Assembly: GCA_947311845.1 (NCBI GenBank)
Contig: CAMZMU010000052.1
Span: 133,329,169 to 133,393,168 of the forward strand
Origin: Poa pratensis
Taxonomy: Eukaryota; Streptophyta; Magnoliopsida; Poales; Poaceae
Length of the DNA: 64,000 nt
Direction of reading: 5' to 3'
A program made the translations under genes and the position numbers. Positions 12,483 through 24,043 of the stretch are shown here, piece by piece. The number at the start of each line of letters is the position of its first letter. The stretch's first letter is position 1. The notes below the pieces were generated by a model. The model saw nothing but the letters and a program-made list of their open reading frames with translations. It was not told where the DNA came from and did no database searches.

Positions 12483-12707
12483 TTTAGCAAGTTTTTATGT
12501 GTTTTTTAATTTTTTATGCAAAACTGAAAATAAATATGCAAACCGAACAATGCAAGACAATGACAAAACAAGATAAATTGCTTTGAAGGTAAAGATGGAT
12601 AAGATGATGCTCACGTAGGTGCAACCTCCCCAAGCTTAGGTGTTAGCACAAGTTGGTGATGAAGTTGACTTGGTGAGATATCCTTGGATAAACCTTTCAG
12701 CAATGAT

Positions 12708-12725
12708 TCCCCGGCAACGGCGCCA
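12708..12725 (-). other. Primer binding site, Asp-tRNA type
   Basis: On the minus strand the sequence is TGGCGCCGTTGCCGGGGA, complementary to the 3' end of plant Asp-tRNA (from memory). It lies 11 nt inside the 5' LTR. Athila/Tat elements commonly use this primer. Confidence 0.85.
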
Positions 12726-12736
12726 GAAAACAGTCT

Positions 12737-14469
12737 TGATGGCCCTTCACGTAGTTACCTGCGTGAAAAGTAAATGGGTTAGGTTGAGACTCCAAGTGCA
12801 GAGTGTGTAGTAAGTGGAAGACGTGTTTTCCCCACGAGGGGTGACTCGAGGGTTTAATATCGAACTCTCGGGGAATCAGTAGTGAAGATTTATCTTTCCT
12901 ATCCTTCTTTTGGTTACCTACAAAACAAAGTAAATGTTTTGGTCCTCAACCTCACCTAGTGGTTGTCAAGCACAAGGTGTGAGAATGATATCAAGATAAT
13001 ATGCAATGCAAACAAGAAATAAATATGCAATGGTGGTAAATAAATATGCAAGGATGGTGGTAGCAATGATAAATGATATTTTTGGGTTTTTATGATGAAT
13101 GCAAGATGTAAAAGTGTTTTTGTATTTTCGGATTTTTAAATGGCAGAAAATGGAAAAGTGGTAAAAGTGTTGGAAAGGTGTTTCTTATGATTAAAAATGG
13201 ACCGGGGTTCATGGTTTCACAAATGCACTCTCTCTTTAATAAAGTGGTAGACAATGGAACACTAGAGTTGACATATGAGATTGCAACACAACAGTTTAAT
13301 GACAAGTTATAATTATATGGGCATCACGTCCTAACATAGAGACCTTTTGGTTATTAGTCTCTCTTATACTCCACCAAGATGCGAACTAAATCATAACACC
13401 TCAGTAATTAAGATAACTCAGAGTATAGCAATAAGTATCATGACATGAAGTTAAAATAAGAACATGCTAGATCTAGTCATGGAGAAGTGGCAATGGTCAC
13501 ACCCACATCTCCGGTAGCATGGTATTTCTTTTTATCCCTAGTGAGGCAACAAAGTAAGGTAAGATACCCAAGTGGATCGCAGAACTTTCTCTCACGTTCA
13601 CTGCACTAGCCACCCCCGTTACTCCAACTAATGCACACGTTCCCCCTCACACGCTCTCATAAACATGCTTGATCATGACAAGTAAATAAGAACGGGGTAC
13701 ATAATATGCATCTACTTTCATAACTGAAACAAAACCATTGCAATCTCAAACATATATTAACTCATAAAAAGATCCACCACAAAGGTATTACATAGATGAC
13801 CGTAATCATGTTCAGCAGCTCATACGGTACTAATTAGTGAAGCTCAAGAGAGAGAGATACATAAGTTACTTCCACAAACCCATAGTCCAGAGGTGGACTA
13901 CTCCCTCTTCATCATGGAGACGGTGGAGAAGTCGTTGGAGAAGATGGAGACCACGCCGGCAGCGCCCCGCCGGAGTTTTCCCCCTCCAATCTGCAACTCC
14001 AGGTCTCTGTTTCGGTGTTTCTGTGTTTCTGCGGCGCTCCTTCCAGAGAACGTCGGGGACTATTTTTATAGGCGGTTTTAGGTCAAAACGGAGTCGTGGA
14101 GGAAAGATCGACGGCAACGGAGCTCGAGGCCCAGATGGGGGTCCCACGTGGCCTGTACCTGGCCGCGTGGGCCCCCCTTTTGGGCCTCGGGCCTCCGCTT
14201 GTTCGCTTCCTTCGCTCCCAGTCTTCTTCCTTCCAAAAACTGATGCTCGTAAATTTCCAGGTCATTTGGACGTCGTTTGGGTCCCTGAAACATTAAAATA
14301 TAGAAATAGGGTTTTCTGCCTGCGCAGGGTTAATTCCATAAAAAATAGGAAACATATCAAATATTCCCAAAATCATTATAAAACAGTGATATAACCCTTA
14401 TATGATGCAAATATGACTGGAATATAAGTAAAATAATGCAAAGTTCATGTATGCATTTTACATGCATCA
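12737..14469 (-). repeat. RLG-A copy 1, 5' LTR (1733 bp)
   Basis: It starts TGATGGCCC and ends CATGCATCA and pairs with 6545-8275. As the element reads leftward, this is the promoter-bearing LTR. Inner frames are repeated in all LTR copies and are not genes. Confidence 0.95.
14060..14071 (-). promoter_or_regulatory. TATA-like box in RLG-A 5' LTR
   Basis: The minus-strand reading is CCTATAAAAATAG. The equivalent site in copy 2 (43599-43610) reads CTATAAATATAG. A TATA motif kept at the same place in both 5' LTRs is a plausible retrotransposon promoter reading into gag. The start site itself is not known. Confidence 0.5.
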
Positions 14470-15987
14470 GTCCCCAACCAATGTGTCATCTATGTTTATT
14501 CGATCTCGTTGTTCGCGGCGAGTGGCTACTAGGGTCTTCAAACTGTTTCTCCAACCATCTAATTGGTGGTGGAGGATTGCAAGCCTGTGCTGCTGCTTGG
14601 GGTGTGTCCCCAGCCAATGTTCCATATGTGTTTAATCGATCTCGTTGTTCGCGGTGAGTGACTATTGGGGTCTTCAAAGCATTGTTTAGCCAGAGCGTTT
14701 GTAGGTGACCCAGTATTTTGCTGCTTGTTCCGTGCATGTCTCAAGCTCTGGCAACCGTCGAACAATCGGAAGAAGAACACGACCAATATGAGTTTCAGTA
14801 TTTTTTATTTTGTACTGGCTATGTTGCGTTGAGTTGTATCTCCTTTGTACCAACTGTTTTTCTTGATAAATATGAGATATAAGATGGCTTCGGGGTGTCT
14901 TTTCTAAAAATAAGGTTATCTGCCATTAATTTGCCCTACGATTTTTGTTTCCGCTCACTTTAGAACTCTTTATTTTGGAATCTTGTTAGATCTTTTCTCA
15001 ATTATTTTAAAATTGATGTATGGAATAACAATAAAAGAAGTAAGAACCGGAAGTATTTAATGATTTTTTCCTTTCCATACTGGAGCATGACAGACAGTGG
15101 GGAGATAAATTCATCACATTTTGTTGAGAAAATAAAGGAAATCTGGGTAATTTAGAATCGATGCTTTGATTTTGTTCACAATGAAAATGATATGGAAAAT
15201 GTATAAAGTATACTAAATATCGACTTATAAGTTTAATAAAGACATGTACACTATTCTATGCATACTGAAATTTCCGGCTCAAACAAGGATTTCACATGAA
15301 CAAAATGCATTATCACTTTGTCAAGCTTTGACTGCACAAACAAGAACGATTACTCACTCGTCATGAGTATAACCAAAGAAACTCTTCTAGACGAGAACAT
15401 GAGGAGACTGCACGAGGTTCAAAATAAATGTTTATACTTATTGAAAGAATTTTTCATGTTCGGAAACATTGTTCATACGAGAAAAAATGCTCATACAGTG
15501 CAAAATAAAAGTTCATACAAATGTTAAAAAATGGTGTGCATATTGTTCAAAATTTTGTCCACTAGATTCAAAATAATTGTTCACAAGATTCAAAATAAAA
15601 AAGTGCATACAAATTAAAATAAGTGTTCATGATGTTTAAAAGTATTGTTCATACGAGAAAATGTTCATACAATTCATTATAATTATTCATGAGATTCAGA
15701 ATAATTGTTCACAAGGTCCAAAATAAATTTTCATCAGATTAAAATAATTGTTAATGATGTTCAAAAGTATTGTCCATACGAGAAAAATGTTCATATGGTT
15801 AAGAATAATTGCTTACGTGATCAAAATAATTGTTCACGAGATTCAAATAAATGTTCTTAGATATTAAAATAATTGCTCACGATGTTCCAAATTGTTGTTT
15901 ATACGAGAAAATATTCATGCAGTTCAAACTATTTCTTCACGAGATTCCAATAATTATTCACAAGGTTCAATATAAGTGTTTATATTA
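14470..15987. repeat. Tandem duplication copy A, right part
   Basis: This resumes copy A after RLG-A copy 1 and matches 16409-17935 with scattered changes. It includes an inner 138-bp direct repeat ('ttggtggtggaggattgcaa' to 'gggtcttcaaa'), an A/T-rich tail-like stretch near 14800-14880 that resembles a retroposon 3' end, and from about 15400 an array of 'gttcacgagattcaaaataa' units. No gene seen. Confidence 0.85.
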
Positions 15988-16079
15988 AAAAATTGGGGTC
16001 CCCACCCCTCCCGCCGCCAGAGCGGCAAACAGAGGAGGTGGGGATCCGTCGATTCCCGGCAAAGAAGGCAGAGATGGCA
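15988..16079. repeat. Junction segment, inverted copy of 6100-6185
   Basis: It lies exactly between duplication copies A and B. It reads 'ggggtccccacccctcc' to 'gagatggca' and is the reverse complement of sequence at 6100-6185, upstream of copy A. Confidence 0.6.
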
Positions 16080-17940
16080 AGATCCCTAATATTTGAGTTG
16101 CGTTTTGGTCTCTCTATCGGCATCGGTGAGGTGGTGGCGACGATGGCGCATTGGAATAAGGTCTCTCCGGTCTCTCCTTACGTCGTCAATGTTTCTGGCG
16201 TTGGCGAAGGGCGAGTGAGAGTAGGTGTTGTCAGATCTGTTGGTCTCTATTGGATCTTGACAGTTGGTGTATCGTTCTATCTTTGGTCTATGGTGTGTGT
16301 GACATCTTCGATGTATTCGCTCGTTTGGATCTACTGTAAGGTTCGGTTTGTCCAACCCTCTGAATTGGTGGTGGAGGATTGCAAGCATGTGCTGCTGCTT
16401 GGGGTGTGTCCCCAACCAATGTTCCATCTGTGTTTATTCGATCTCGTTGTTCGCGGCGAGTGGCTACTAGGGTCTTCAAACTGTTTCTCCAACCATCTGA
16501 ATTGGTGGTGGAGAATTGCAAACCTGTGCTGCTGCTTGGGGTGTGTCCCCAGCCAATGTTCCATATGTGCTTAATCGATGTCGTTGTTCGCGGCGAGTGA
16601 CTATTGGGGTCTTCAAAGCATTGTTTAGCGAGAGCGTTTGTAGGTGACCCAGTCTTTTGCTCCTTGTTTCGTGCATGTCTCAAGCTCTAGCAACCGTCGA
16701 ACAATCGGAAGAAGAACACGACCAATATGAGTTTCAGTGTTTTTTAATTTTGTACTGGCTATGTTGCGTTGAGTTGTATCTCCTTTGTACCAACTGTTTT
16801 TCTTGATAAATATGAGATATAAGATGGCTTCGGGTGTCTTTTCCAAAAATAAGGTTATCTGCCATTAATTTGCCCGACGATTTTTGTTTCCACTCACTTT
16901 AGAACTCTTTATTTTGGAATCTTGTTAGATATTTTCTCAATTATTTTAAAATTGATGTATGGAATAACAATAAAAGAAGTAAGAACCGGAAGTATTAAAT
17001 GATTTTTTTGTCCTTTCAATACTGGAGCATGACAGACAGTGGGGAGATAAATTCATCACATTTTGCTGAGAAAATAAATGAAATGTGGGTAATTTAGAAT
17101 CGATGCTTCGATTTTGTTCACAATGAAAATTATATGGAAAATGTATATAAAAGTATACTAAATATAGACTTATAAGTTTAATAAAGAAATGCACACTATT
17201 TTATGCATACTGAAATTTCTGGCTCAAACAAGGATTTCACATGAACAAAATGCATTATCACTTTGTCAGGCTTTGGCTGCACAAACAAGAACGATTACTC
17301 ACTCGTAATGAGTATAACCAAAGAAACTCTTCTAGATAAGAACATGAGGAGACTGCACGAGGTTCAAAATAAATGTTTATACATATTAAAATAATTTTTC
17401 ATGTTTGGAAATATTGTTCATACGAGAAAAATGCTCATACGGTGCAAAATAAAAGTTCATACAGATGTTAAAAAATGTCCTACATATTGTTCAAAATATT
17501 TGTCCACTAGATTCAAAATAATTGTTCACATGATTCAAAATAAAAAGTGCATACAAATTAAAATAATTGTTCATGATGTTTAAAAGTATTGTTCATACGA
17601 GAAAAATGTTCATATAGTTCATTATAATTATTCATGAGATTCAGAATAATTGTTCACGTGGTCCAAAATAAATTTTCATCAGATTAAAATAATTTTTCTT
17701 GATGTTCAAAAGTATTGTCCATACGAGAAAAATGTTCATATGGTTAAGAATAATTGTTTACGTGATGCAAAATAATTGTTCACGAGATTCAAATAAATTT
17801 TCTTACATATTAAAATAATTGCTCACGATGTTCAAAATTGTTGTTTATACGAGAAAATATTCATGCAGTTCAAAATATTTCTTCACGAGATTCCAAATAA
17901 TTATTCACAAGGTTCAATATAAGTGTTTATATAGATTAAA
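16080..17940. repeat. Tandem duplication copy B, uninterrupted
   Basis: This repeats 6214-6544 plus 14470-15987 without the retrotransposon. At 16400-16412 it shows the empty target 'gtgtgtccccaac'. The inner 138-bp repeat is present at about 16364 and 16502. A homologous frame at 15993-16574 crosses the junction and is probably fortuitous. Confidence 0.88.
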
Positions 17941-18479
17941 ATAATTGTGCACAATGTTCAAATGTATTGTATATACGAAAAAAGTGTTCATACGTTCAAA
18001 ATAATTGATTTTCACGAGGTTCAAAATAAATGTTTGTATGAGATAAAATGCTCATATATTTTAAAATAAGTGTTCACGGATCATAAAATCGTATGAAAGT
18101 GTGTAGGCACCTGAAAAAATTATTCACGTGATTCAAAAATTGTGCATACGGGAAAAAAGTTCATACAATTCAGAATAATTATCCACACGGTTTCAAGAAA
18201 ATTCATGTGCTACACAAAAATATTCATACAGTTTTCAAAAATGAAGCTAGAAATAAAATAATACATTGCTATTGGAAAAATAATCTAAAATGAACAAGAA
18301 GCTAGAGAAATGAAGTAAAAAGGTGAAAATGGGAAGAAAGTAAAAGCTAAGAGAAAATGAAAAGAAATAAAACAGTTTTTGGAAAAAAAAATGAAACAAG
18401 AAACTAAGGAGGGGCTCTCTCCGGAACAAAGAAGAAGAAGAAGCAAAATAAACTGAGTCGGAACGAAGAAGCACCGAGA

Positions 18480-18570
18480 CTGGCCAGCAGGAGAAGAAAA
18501 AGACTGCAGGTGAGGCGAAGTTACAACTCGCAAGGAGCGATAAATAGTGCATGCGCACTAAAACATTGCT
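18480..18570. other. Possible right terminus of MULE-like element M3
   Basis: The reverse complement contains 'atttatcgctccttgcgagt' followed by 'gcctcacctgcag'. This resembles the M2 left end at 4400-4446 ('atatcgccctttgcgagt', 'gcctcaccc'), so it may be the end of the element that carries the 15.4-18.2 kb array. Precise end not determined. Confidence 0.35.
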
Positions 18571-19639
18571 ATAAAATGAGAAGAGAAAATGTTCGTGAAA
18601 TCGAAGACGCACCCGAATTATGTAAACTGTGAATTACAACACCAGTATTGCGAGCAGATCCTGACCTCCTCGTGATAATCTCAACACCAGTACACCGTTG
18701 GACAAGGCATCAAGCAGCATGTGTAACCCTCATCCTCTCTGTTCTCACTTCTCACTTCCCCAGGCCTTTCGAAATTTCATACAGGGCAAGGGATAATGCA
18801 TATACTATTCAGTTTCAAAATAAAATGCCTAAATCGTGATACTACAGCTAAAGGGGCTTAAGCACCATCCATGTGCACGGATGACCTTTGATTTAACACG
18901 TGTATATTAATTGCTCTTGGAGTAAGACGTACTCCTATATACTCCATAGAACATTTGAGTCAATCTTTTTGGGGAAAGCAAGGACGAATGCCGAAAATAG
19001 ATGGAGAACTAGGCATGTGTGCCCTTCCCATGACCGGCAGAGCTATATTAGGAAATTATGTGTCACCTAACGAACAGAGGATATTGTATGAGAGATGAAC
19101 CCTCGCCATTGGGGCCGCGTCTGCGTCTGAGCCAGTTAGCACAGCTTGGATCACGTAAGAAGTTGCGTGTGCGCAATTTAAAGGTTAGCGACACAAGGGG
19201 CAGTGCCTTTATTTAGTGCAGCAGTTTGTTATAAGTACAAGGTAGAATTGGTAGTGTTTGAAGAAAGTTAAATCGCGTCTTCCAACTACTAGAATCCTGT
19301 TCCTGTAGTATCATACTGCTTCTTGATCTCTAGCCTACCTACAATTATTTTGACTACTATACCCAACGTAATTTCATTTTCTGTTGCTTAGTGTGTGGAT
19401 GGAACCAATTAAAGATAGGTGTATGCTATAATCTGTAATATCAAGACCACAGTGCTAAAATTAATTCAGTAGTTGTGACTTGATAGCAATTCAACAGTTG
19501 CAACTTAATGCAATTATGGGCGAAAGTGGCTTGAAAAGTGAACCAATAACAGTGCGACAATGAGAAGCATGATGACTATGCAACAGTTTGTTGGTTGCAT
19601 AGTTTGCACTTTGTGAGGAACCACATATATCATGAATTT
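18571..19639. other. No recognisable feature
   Basis: About 1.07 kb of mixed-composition sequence. I found no convincing frame, inverted end or known repeat. Short frames here are below what I can support. Confidence 0.4.
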
Positions 19640-19891
19640 TGACATAAAAAGGGATTTGCTAACTTCGAGTAAGGTGCTTTTTAACTCGGTTTACACATGG
19701 TCAACGAACGCAACGCCCAAGGTGTTCTGCACGGTCGATTGGAGGAGGCTCACCCAGCTGCTCTCCTCACGACCACTCAATGGTCATCTCCAACCGATAT
19801 CCTCTCATCCTGTAGTGTTTTCCGCCACCCTCGGGTAGGAGGTGCTTCCAGTTTAAGGGTTTGTGGGTCAACTGGGATGGCTTTGAGGCGG
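19640..19891 (+). pseudogene. LINE ORF2 fragment, end of endonuclease and linker
   Basis: Broken plus-strand frames give YTWS, then VFCTVDWRRL, and further on FQFKGLWVNWDGFEA. These match the C-terminal part of the L1-type endonuclease and the linker before reverse transcriptase. The frame is cut at 19891 by the CACTA element; the homology continues beyond it at 47305 (PLRRLVLRLKN). CGG at 19889-19891 is the CACTA target duplication. Upstream parts of the LINE were not recognised. Confidence 0.65.
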
Positions 19892-20150
19892 CACTACAGG
19901 AATGGCACAAGACGCCGACGGCCTTATTATACGCCGACGGCAAAATGTCGGGGCCGTCGGCGTACAAGCCGAGCAAGGACAGCCGCGTCCATGGCCATCG
20001 GCGTACGAATCCCCGTCGGCGTATATCTATATACGCCGACGGCAGCCGTCGCCGTCGAAAAGGCCGTCGGCGTACTAACGCCGCCGTGACGGAAGACTCA
20101 AACCGTTATTCGACGCGCTGATACGCCGACGGCAATGCCGTCGGCGTATA
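19892..20150. repeat. CACTA left TIR and subterminal repeats
   Basis: After the 31-bp terminal repeat come at least eight copies of TACGCCGACGGC or its complement GCCGTCGGCGTA in both orientations, some as back-to-back palindromes (about 20124-20148). Arrays like this are the known binding sites of the small TNPA-type protein in En/Spm; that role here is inferred from the family. Confidence 0.85.
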
Positions 20151-20404
20151 AATGTTTCTTTTTTTAAAATAATTATAAATGAATTTAGATTTATTAATTT
20201 ATGTATATAATATTTAATGTAGGTATAATTTATAAATAAATTGGATCTGTAATTTCTCTCCCAATTTCGGTATCCCACCCGCATAAAATAACTGTTTGAG
20301 TCTTCCGGAACCCAACCCTACAACATATACATGTAAAATAAATAAAAACAACACATGTAATATACACCTACAACATAAATATTAAATATATGGCTCAATT
20401 TATC
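20151..20404. other. AT-rich spacer inside CACTA left arm
   Basis: Non-coding AT-rich sequence between the subterminal motif cluster and the 350-bp array. No motif stands out. Confidence 0.5.
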
Positions 20405-22715
20405 CTGCCCCGTGGTGTTACCGGCTTCACCGACTTCACTTTCTCTCTAGTGAGTTTCTGCACTAAGAGGTTGTGCCATAACAAAACCTAGGTTGTGCCA
20501 TACCATATGTATACAAGAGTGTTTTGTGTCTTAAATGTCCAATATCCTACTCCGGGGTGTGACCGGCTTCACCGACTTCACTTTCTCTCTAGTGAGTTTC
20601 TGCACTAAGAGGTGAAAACTCCCCCTTCGGGCGAATCAGATGGAATATTGTGTTTATTTGGGGTAGACTTTGGTTTCTCACCTTCCTATGGCCTAACCTA
20701 GCCCAACAAAGCAAAAAAATCCAGTGAGCTACCCACTTTCGACGCCGTTCAAGGGGGTAGACGAAAACATTAGTGTTTTTCCAGCGGATTCGGGGTTTCG
20801 CCGAAACGGGTCATCGGAGCGTCGGAACCCCACACAAACCTAGGTTGGGACATACCATATGTATACAAGAGTGTTTTGTGTCTTAAATGTCCAATATCCT
20901 ACTCCGGGGGTTGACCGGCTTCACCGACTTCAGTTCCTCTCTAGTGAGTTTCTGCACTTAGAGGTGAAAACTCCCCCTTCGGGCGAACCGGATGGAATAT
21001 TGTGTTTATTTGGGGTAGACTTTGGTTTCCCACCTTCCTATGGACTAACCTAACACAACCAAGCAAAAAAGTCCACTGGCCTACCCCCTCTCGGCTCCAG
21101 TCAAGGGGGTAGCCGGGAACTTTTACTTTTTTCTATGGACTACCCTAGCCCAACCTTCCTATGGACTACCCTATCCCAACAAAGCAAACAAATCCAGTGA
21201 GCTACCCCCTTTCGACGCCGTTCAAGGGGGTCGACGAAAACGTTAGGGTTTTTCCAGCGAATTCAGGGTTTCGCCGAAGCGGGGCATCGCAGCGTCGGAA
21301 CCCCACACAAATCTAGGTTGTGCCATACCATATGTATAAAAGAGTGTTTTGTGTCTTAAATGTCCAATATCATACTCCGGGGTGTGACCAGCTTCACCGA
21401 CTTCATTTCCTCTCGAGTAAGTTTCTGCAGTAAGAGGTGAAAACTCCCGTTTCGGGCGAATCAGATGGAATTTTGTGTTTATTTGGGGTAGACTTTGGTT
21501 TCCCATCTTCCTATGGCCAAACCTAACACAACCAAGCAAAAAATTCCACTGGCCTACCCCCTCTCGGCTCCAGTCAAGGGGGTAGACGGGAACTTTTACT
21601 TTTTTCCAGCGAATTCAGGGTTTCACCGAAGCGGGGCATCGGAGCGTCAGAACCCCACACAAACCTAGGTTGTGCCATACCATATATATACAAGAGTGTT
21701 GTGTGTTGTAAATGTCCATTATCCTACTCCGAGGTGTGACTGGCTTCACCGACTTCACTTTCTCTCTAGTGAGTTTCTACACTTAGAGGTGAAAACTCCC
21801 CCTTCGGGCGAACCGGATGGAATATTGTGTTTATTTGGGGTAGACTTTGGTTTCCCACCTTCCTATGGACTAACCTAACACAACCAAGCAAAAAATTCCA
21901 CTGTCCTAACCACTCTCGGCTCCGGTCAAGGGGGTAGACGGGAACTTTGACTTTTTTCCAGCGGATTCGGAGTTTCGCCGAAGCGGGTCTCCGGAGCGTC
22001 GGAACCCCACCAAAACCTAGGTTGTGCCATACCATATGTATACAAGAGTGTTTGTGTCTTAAATGTCCAATATCCTACTCCGGGGTGTGACCGGCTTCAC
22101 CGACTTCACTTTCTCTCTAGTGAGTTTCTGCACTAAGAGGTGAAAACTCCCCCTTCGGGCGAATCGGATGGAATATTGTGTTTATTTGGGGTAGACTTTG
22201 GTTTCTAACCTTCCTATGGCCTAACCTAGCCCAACAAAGCAAAAAAAAATCCAGTGAGCTACCCCTTTTGACGCAGTTCAAGGGGTAGACGAAAACGTTA
22301 GGGTTTTTCCAGCGGATTCGGGGTTTCGCCGAAGCGGGGCATCGGAGCGTCGGAACCCCACACAAACCTAGGTTGTGCCATACCACATATATACAAGATT
22401 GTTGTGTGTTGTAAATGTCCATTATCCTACTCCGAGGTGTGATCGGCTTCACCGGCTTCACTTTCTCTCTAGTGAGTTTCTACACTTAGAGGTGAAAACT
22501 CCCCCTTCGGCGAACCGGATGGAATATTGTGTTTATTTGGGGTAGACTTTGGTTTCCCATCTTGCTATGGCCTAACCTAACACAACCAAGCAAAAAATTC
22601 CACTGGCCTACCCCTCTCGGCTCCGGTCAAGGGGGTAGACGGGAACTTTGACTTTTTCCAGCGGATTCGGGGTTTCGCCGAAGCGGGTCCCCGGAGCGTC
22701 GGAACCCCGCCAAAA
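20405..22715. repeat. Satellite-like array, about 350-bp unit, 6 copies, in CACTA left arm
   Basis: Landmarks recur in order: 'ccatatgtatacaagagtg' near 20502, 20856, 21330, 21680, 22030 and 22380, and 'ccccttcgggcga' near 20625, 20981, 21455, 21804, 22155 and 22504. The period is about 350 bp except one 474-bp interval, where 'cctatggactaccc' is locally repeated. Each unit has 'accggcttcaccgacttca', 'gtgagtttctgcac', and a 'ggttt(c)gccgaagcggg' block. Minus-strand frames inside units are by-products of the repeat. Confidence 0.92.
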
Positions 22716-23340
22716 TTTTGGGAATATTTTGTGTTGATTTTGGAATATTTACTAATATTATTGTGTAGTACAACTAAAATTTTGACTAACTTATATTATA
22801 GCGGGAGGAAGAAAAAAATAAAATCCGTCGGCGTAGAGTTTGCCCTAATAACTACGCCGCCACCTGGTCGGGGGGAAGAAAAAAAGAAAAAAACTCCCTG
22901 CCACCTGCTCGATCCACTTCTCCCCCCCCGAGCTCGATCCACTCCTCCCCGCCGCTGCCGCCTCCTCCCCGCCCCGGCCACCTCCGCCCACCCAGGTCGC
23001 CTCCTCCCCGCCTCGGCCACCTCCTCCATGCCTCGGCCACCTCCGCCCGCACCCTACAGAAACGAGACCGGCAGCTCGCTCAGGAGGAGGCGACAAGCCC
23101 GCACCAAGTAGAGCTCGCCGGCAACGCAGGTAGGCCTTTCTCCCGCCCTCCTCTTCCCCTACCCCGTCTCTACGCGGCCGACCGCCCACTCCGGCGAGAG
23201 TCCGCGCCCTCTTCCTCCCCTTCCAGCACTCCCTAACCCTAATTTGACCGGCGGGAGGCGGAACGGCGGCGGGAGGCCGAGCTTGGACACCTCCGCATCT
23301 CCGCAAGCTGGCCTCTCCCCTCCAGCAGCCGAACCTCCCC
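22716..23340 (+). promoter_or_regulatory. AT-rich then GC- and pyrimidine-rich leader of CACTA transposase
   Basis: An AT-rich stretch (22716-22850) leads into about 490 bp rich in C and CCTCC/CCGCC motifs. Imperfect repeats such as 'cctcggccacctcc' recur near 22980-23050. Composition and position, upstream of the transposase, fit a promoter and untranslated first exon. The long proline/arginine-rich and glycine-rich frames here are composition artefacts. Confidence 0.4.
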
Positions 23341-24043
23341 TGTTTACGTTGCCTGTACGACATACCAGGAAAAAAAATCGGTAGAACTACATCACTTTGT
23401 AGTATGTTGTAATAACCTGGAAAATAGATCCTGGAGTACTAGTTTAGCCGAAGGTGGAAGCTTTTGCAATTCTCAGTAGTCATTAGACTAACATCACTTT
23501 CGGTTAATTCAGTGGGTATAATTCGAGGCTGAAGGTGGAAATGTACATTTAATGCAATTGTCAGTAGAACTACATCACTTTGTAGTATTAGCCGCTCGAG
23601 TTCATCTATTAGTGTTACTTTAATTAGTTAGTGTTAGTATGAATGTTGTAATTTGCTTGATTCATGAATGTGATGAATATTTATGTTGTCAAACATGTGT
23701 GCTAATGTTTATTTATTTTTTTGCTTTTTCAGATGACGTAGCTTCACGCCAGCCAGCACCGTCGGTCCCGCGCGTCGTTGCGGGGCTTCTTCTCCAGCCG
23801 TGGAGGGGCAGCCTCGGTGCCCCTGTTTCGTCCTCGACTTTCTCTAGCCATCGATCACGCATCGAGGGTATAAATCTTTCGCCTCTCTTGCTGCATAGGT
23901 TTATTTTTGTCTAGATCACCAAGTCAGTCGCGTAACCCGAGTCAGATCCCGTCCGGAAGGGTTACAAATTTATAATTATGCATGATTGTCCATCTTTGCA
24001 TATTTATCACCGTAACTCTTCCGGATTGTCCTGTTGGACAGCG
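23341..24043 (+). other. Leader or intron sequence upstream of CACTA transposase
   Basis: A segment 'tagaactacatcactttgta' occurs twice (about 23382 and 23565). A pyrimidine tract ending 'tttttcag' at 23724-23731 looks like a splice acceptor. No frame matches the transposase, so this is probably untranslated exon or intron. Confidence 0.35.

Larger units (their letters stand above)
6545..14469 (-). mobile_element. RLG-A copy 1: complete Athila-like LTR retrotransposon without pol
   Basis: Two near-identical LTRs (6545-8275 and 12737-14469) bound a 4.46-kb interior. The minus-strand order is 5' LTR, Asp-tRNA primer site, gag, protease, long non-coding region, hairpin/purine module, 3' LTR. 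No reverse transcriptase, RNase H or integrase was found, so it is non-autonomous. Flanking GTCC (6541-6544, 14470-14473) is a 4-bp match to the target; the uninterrupted sequence survives at 16400-16412. The LTRs differ by only a handful of mostly 1-2 base changes by eye, so the insertion looks young. Family name not assigned. Confidence 0.92.
15400..18250. repeat. AT-rich arrays of about 19-bp 'gttcacgagattcaaaataa' units
   Basis: Two array blocks (15400-15985 and 17360-17940) belong to the duplication copies; a third stretch (17941-18250) is unique to the right side. Units vary between 'attgttcacgagattcaaa' and 'atgttcatacgagaaaaa' and are non-coding. They resemble in style the arrays inside M1 and M2 and suggest the interior of a third MULE-like element (M3). 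Confidence 0.75.

Noticed and set aside
15993..16574. 193-aa plus-strand frame
   Set aside because: It starts in the inverted junction segment, and the homologous copy A does not keep the same frame; no known domain.
20859..22461. Minus- and plus-strand frames of 64-114 aa repeated every 350 bp
   Set aside because: They follow the satellite period, carry different stops in each unit and have no domain.
22731..23363. Proline-, arginine- and glycine-rich frames of 66-172 aa
   Set aside because: They come from the CCTCC/CCGCC-rich CACTA leader and are open on both strands because of composition.
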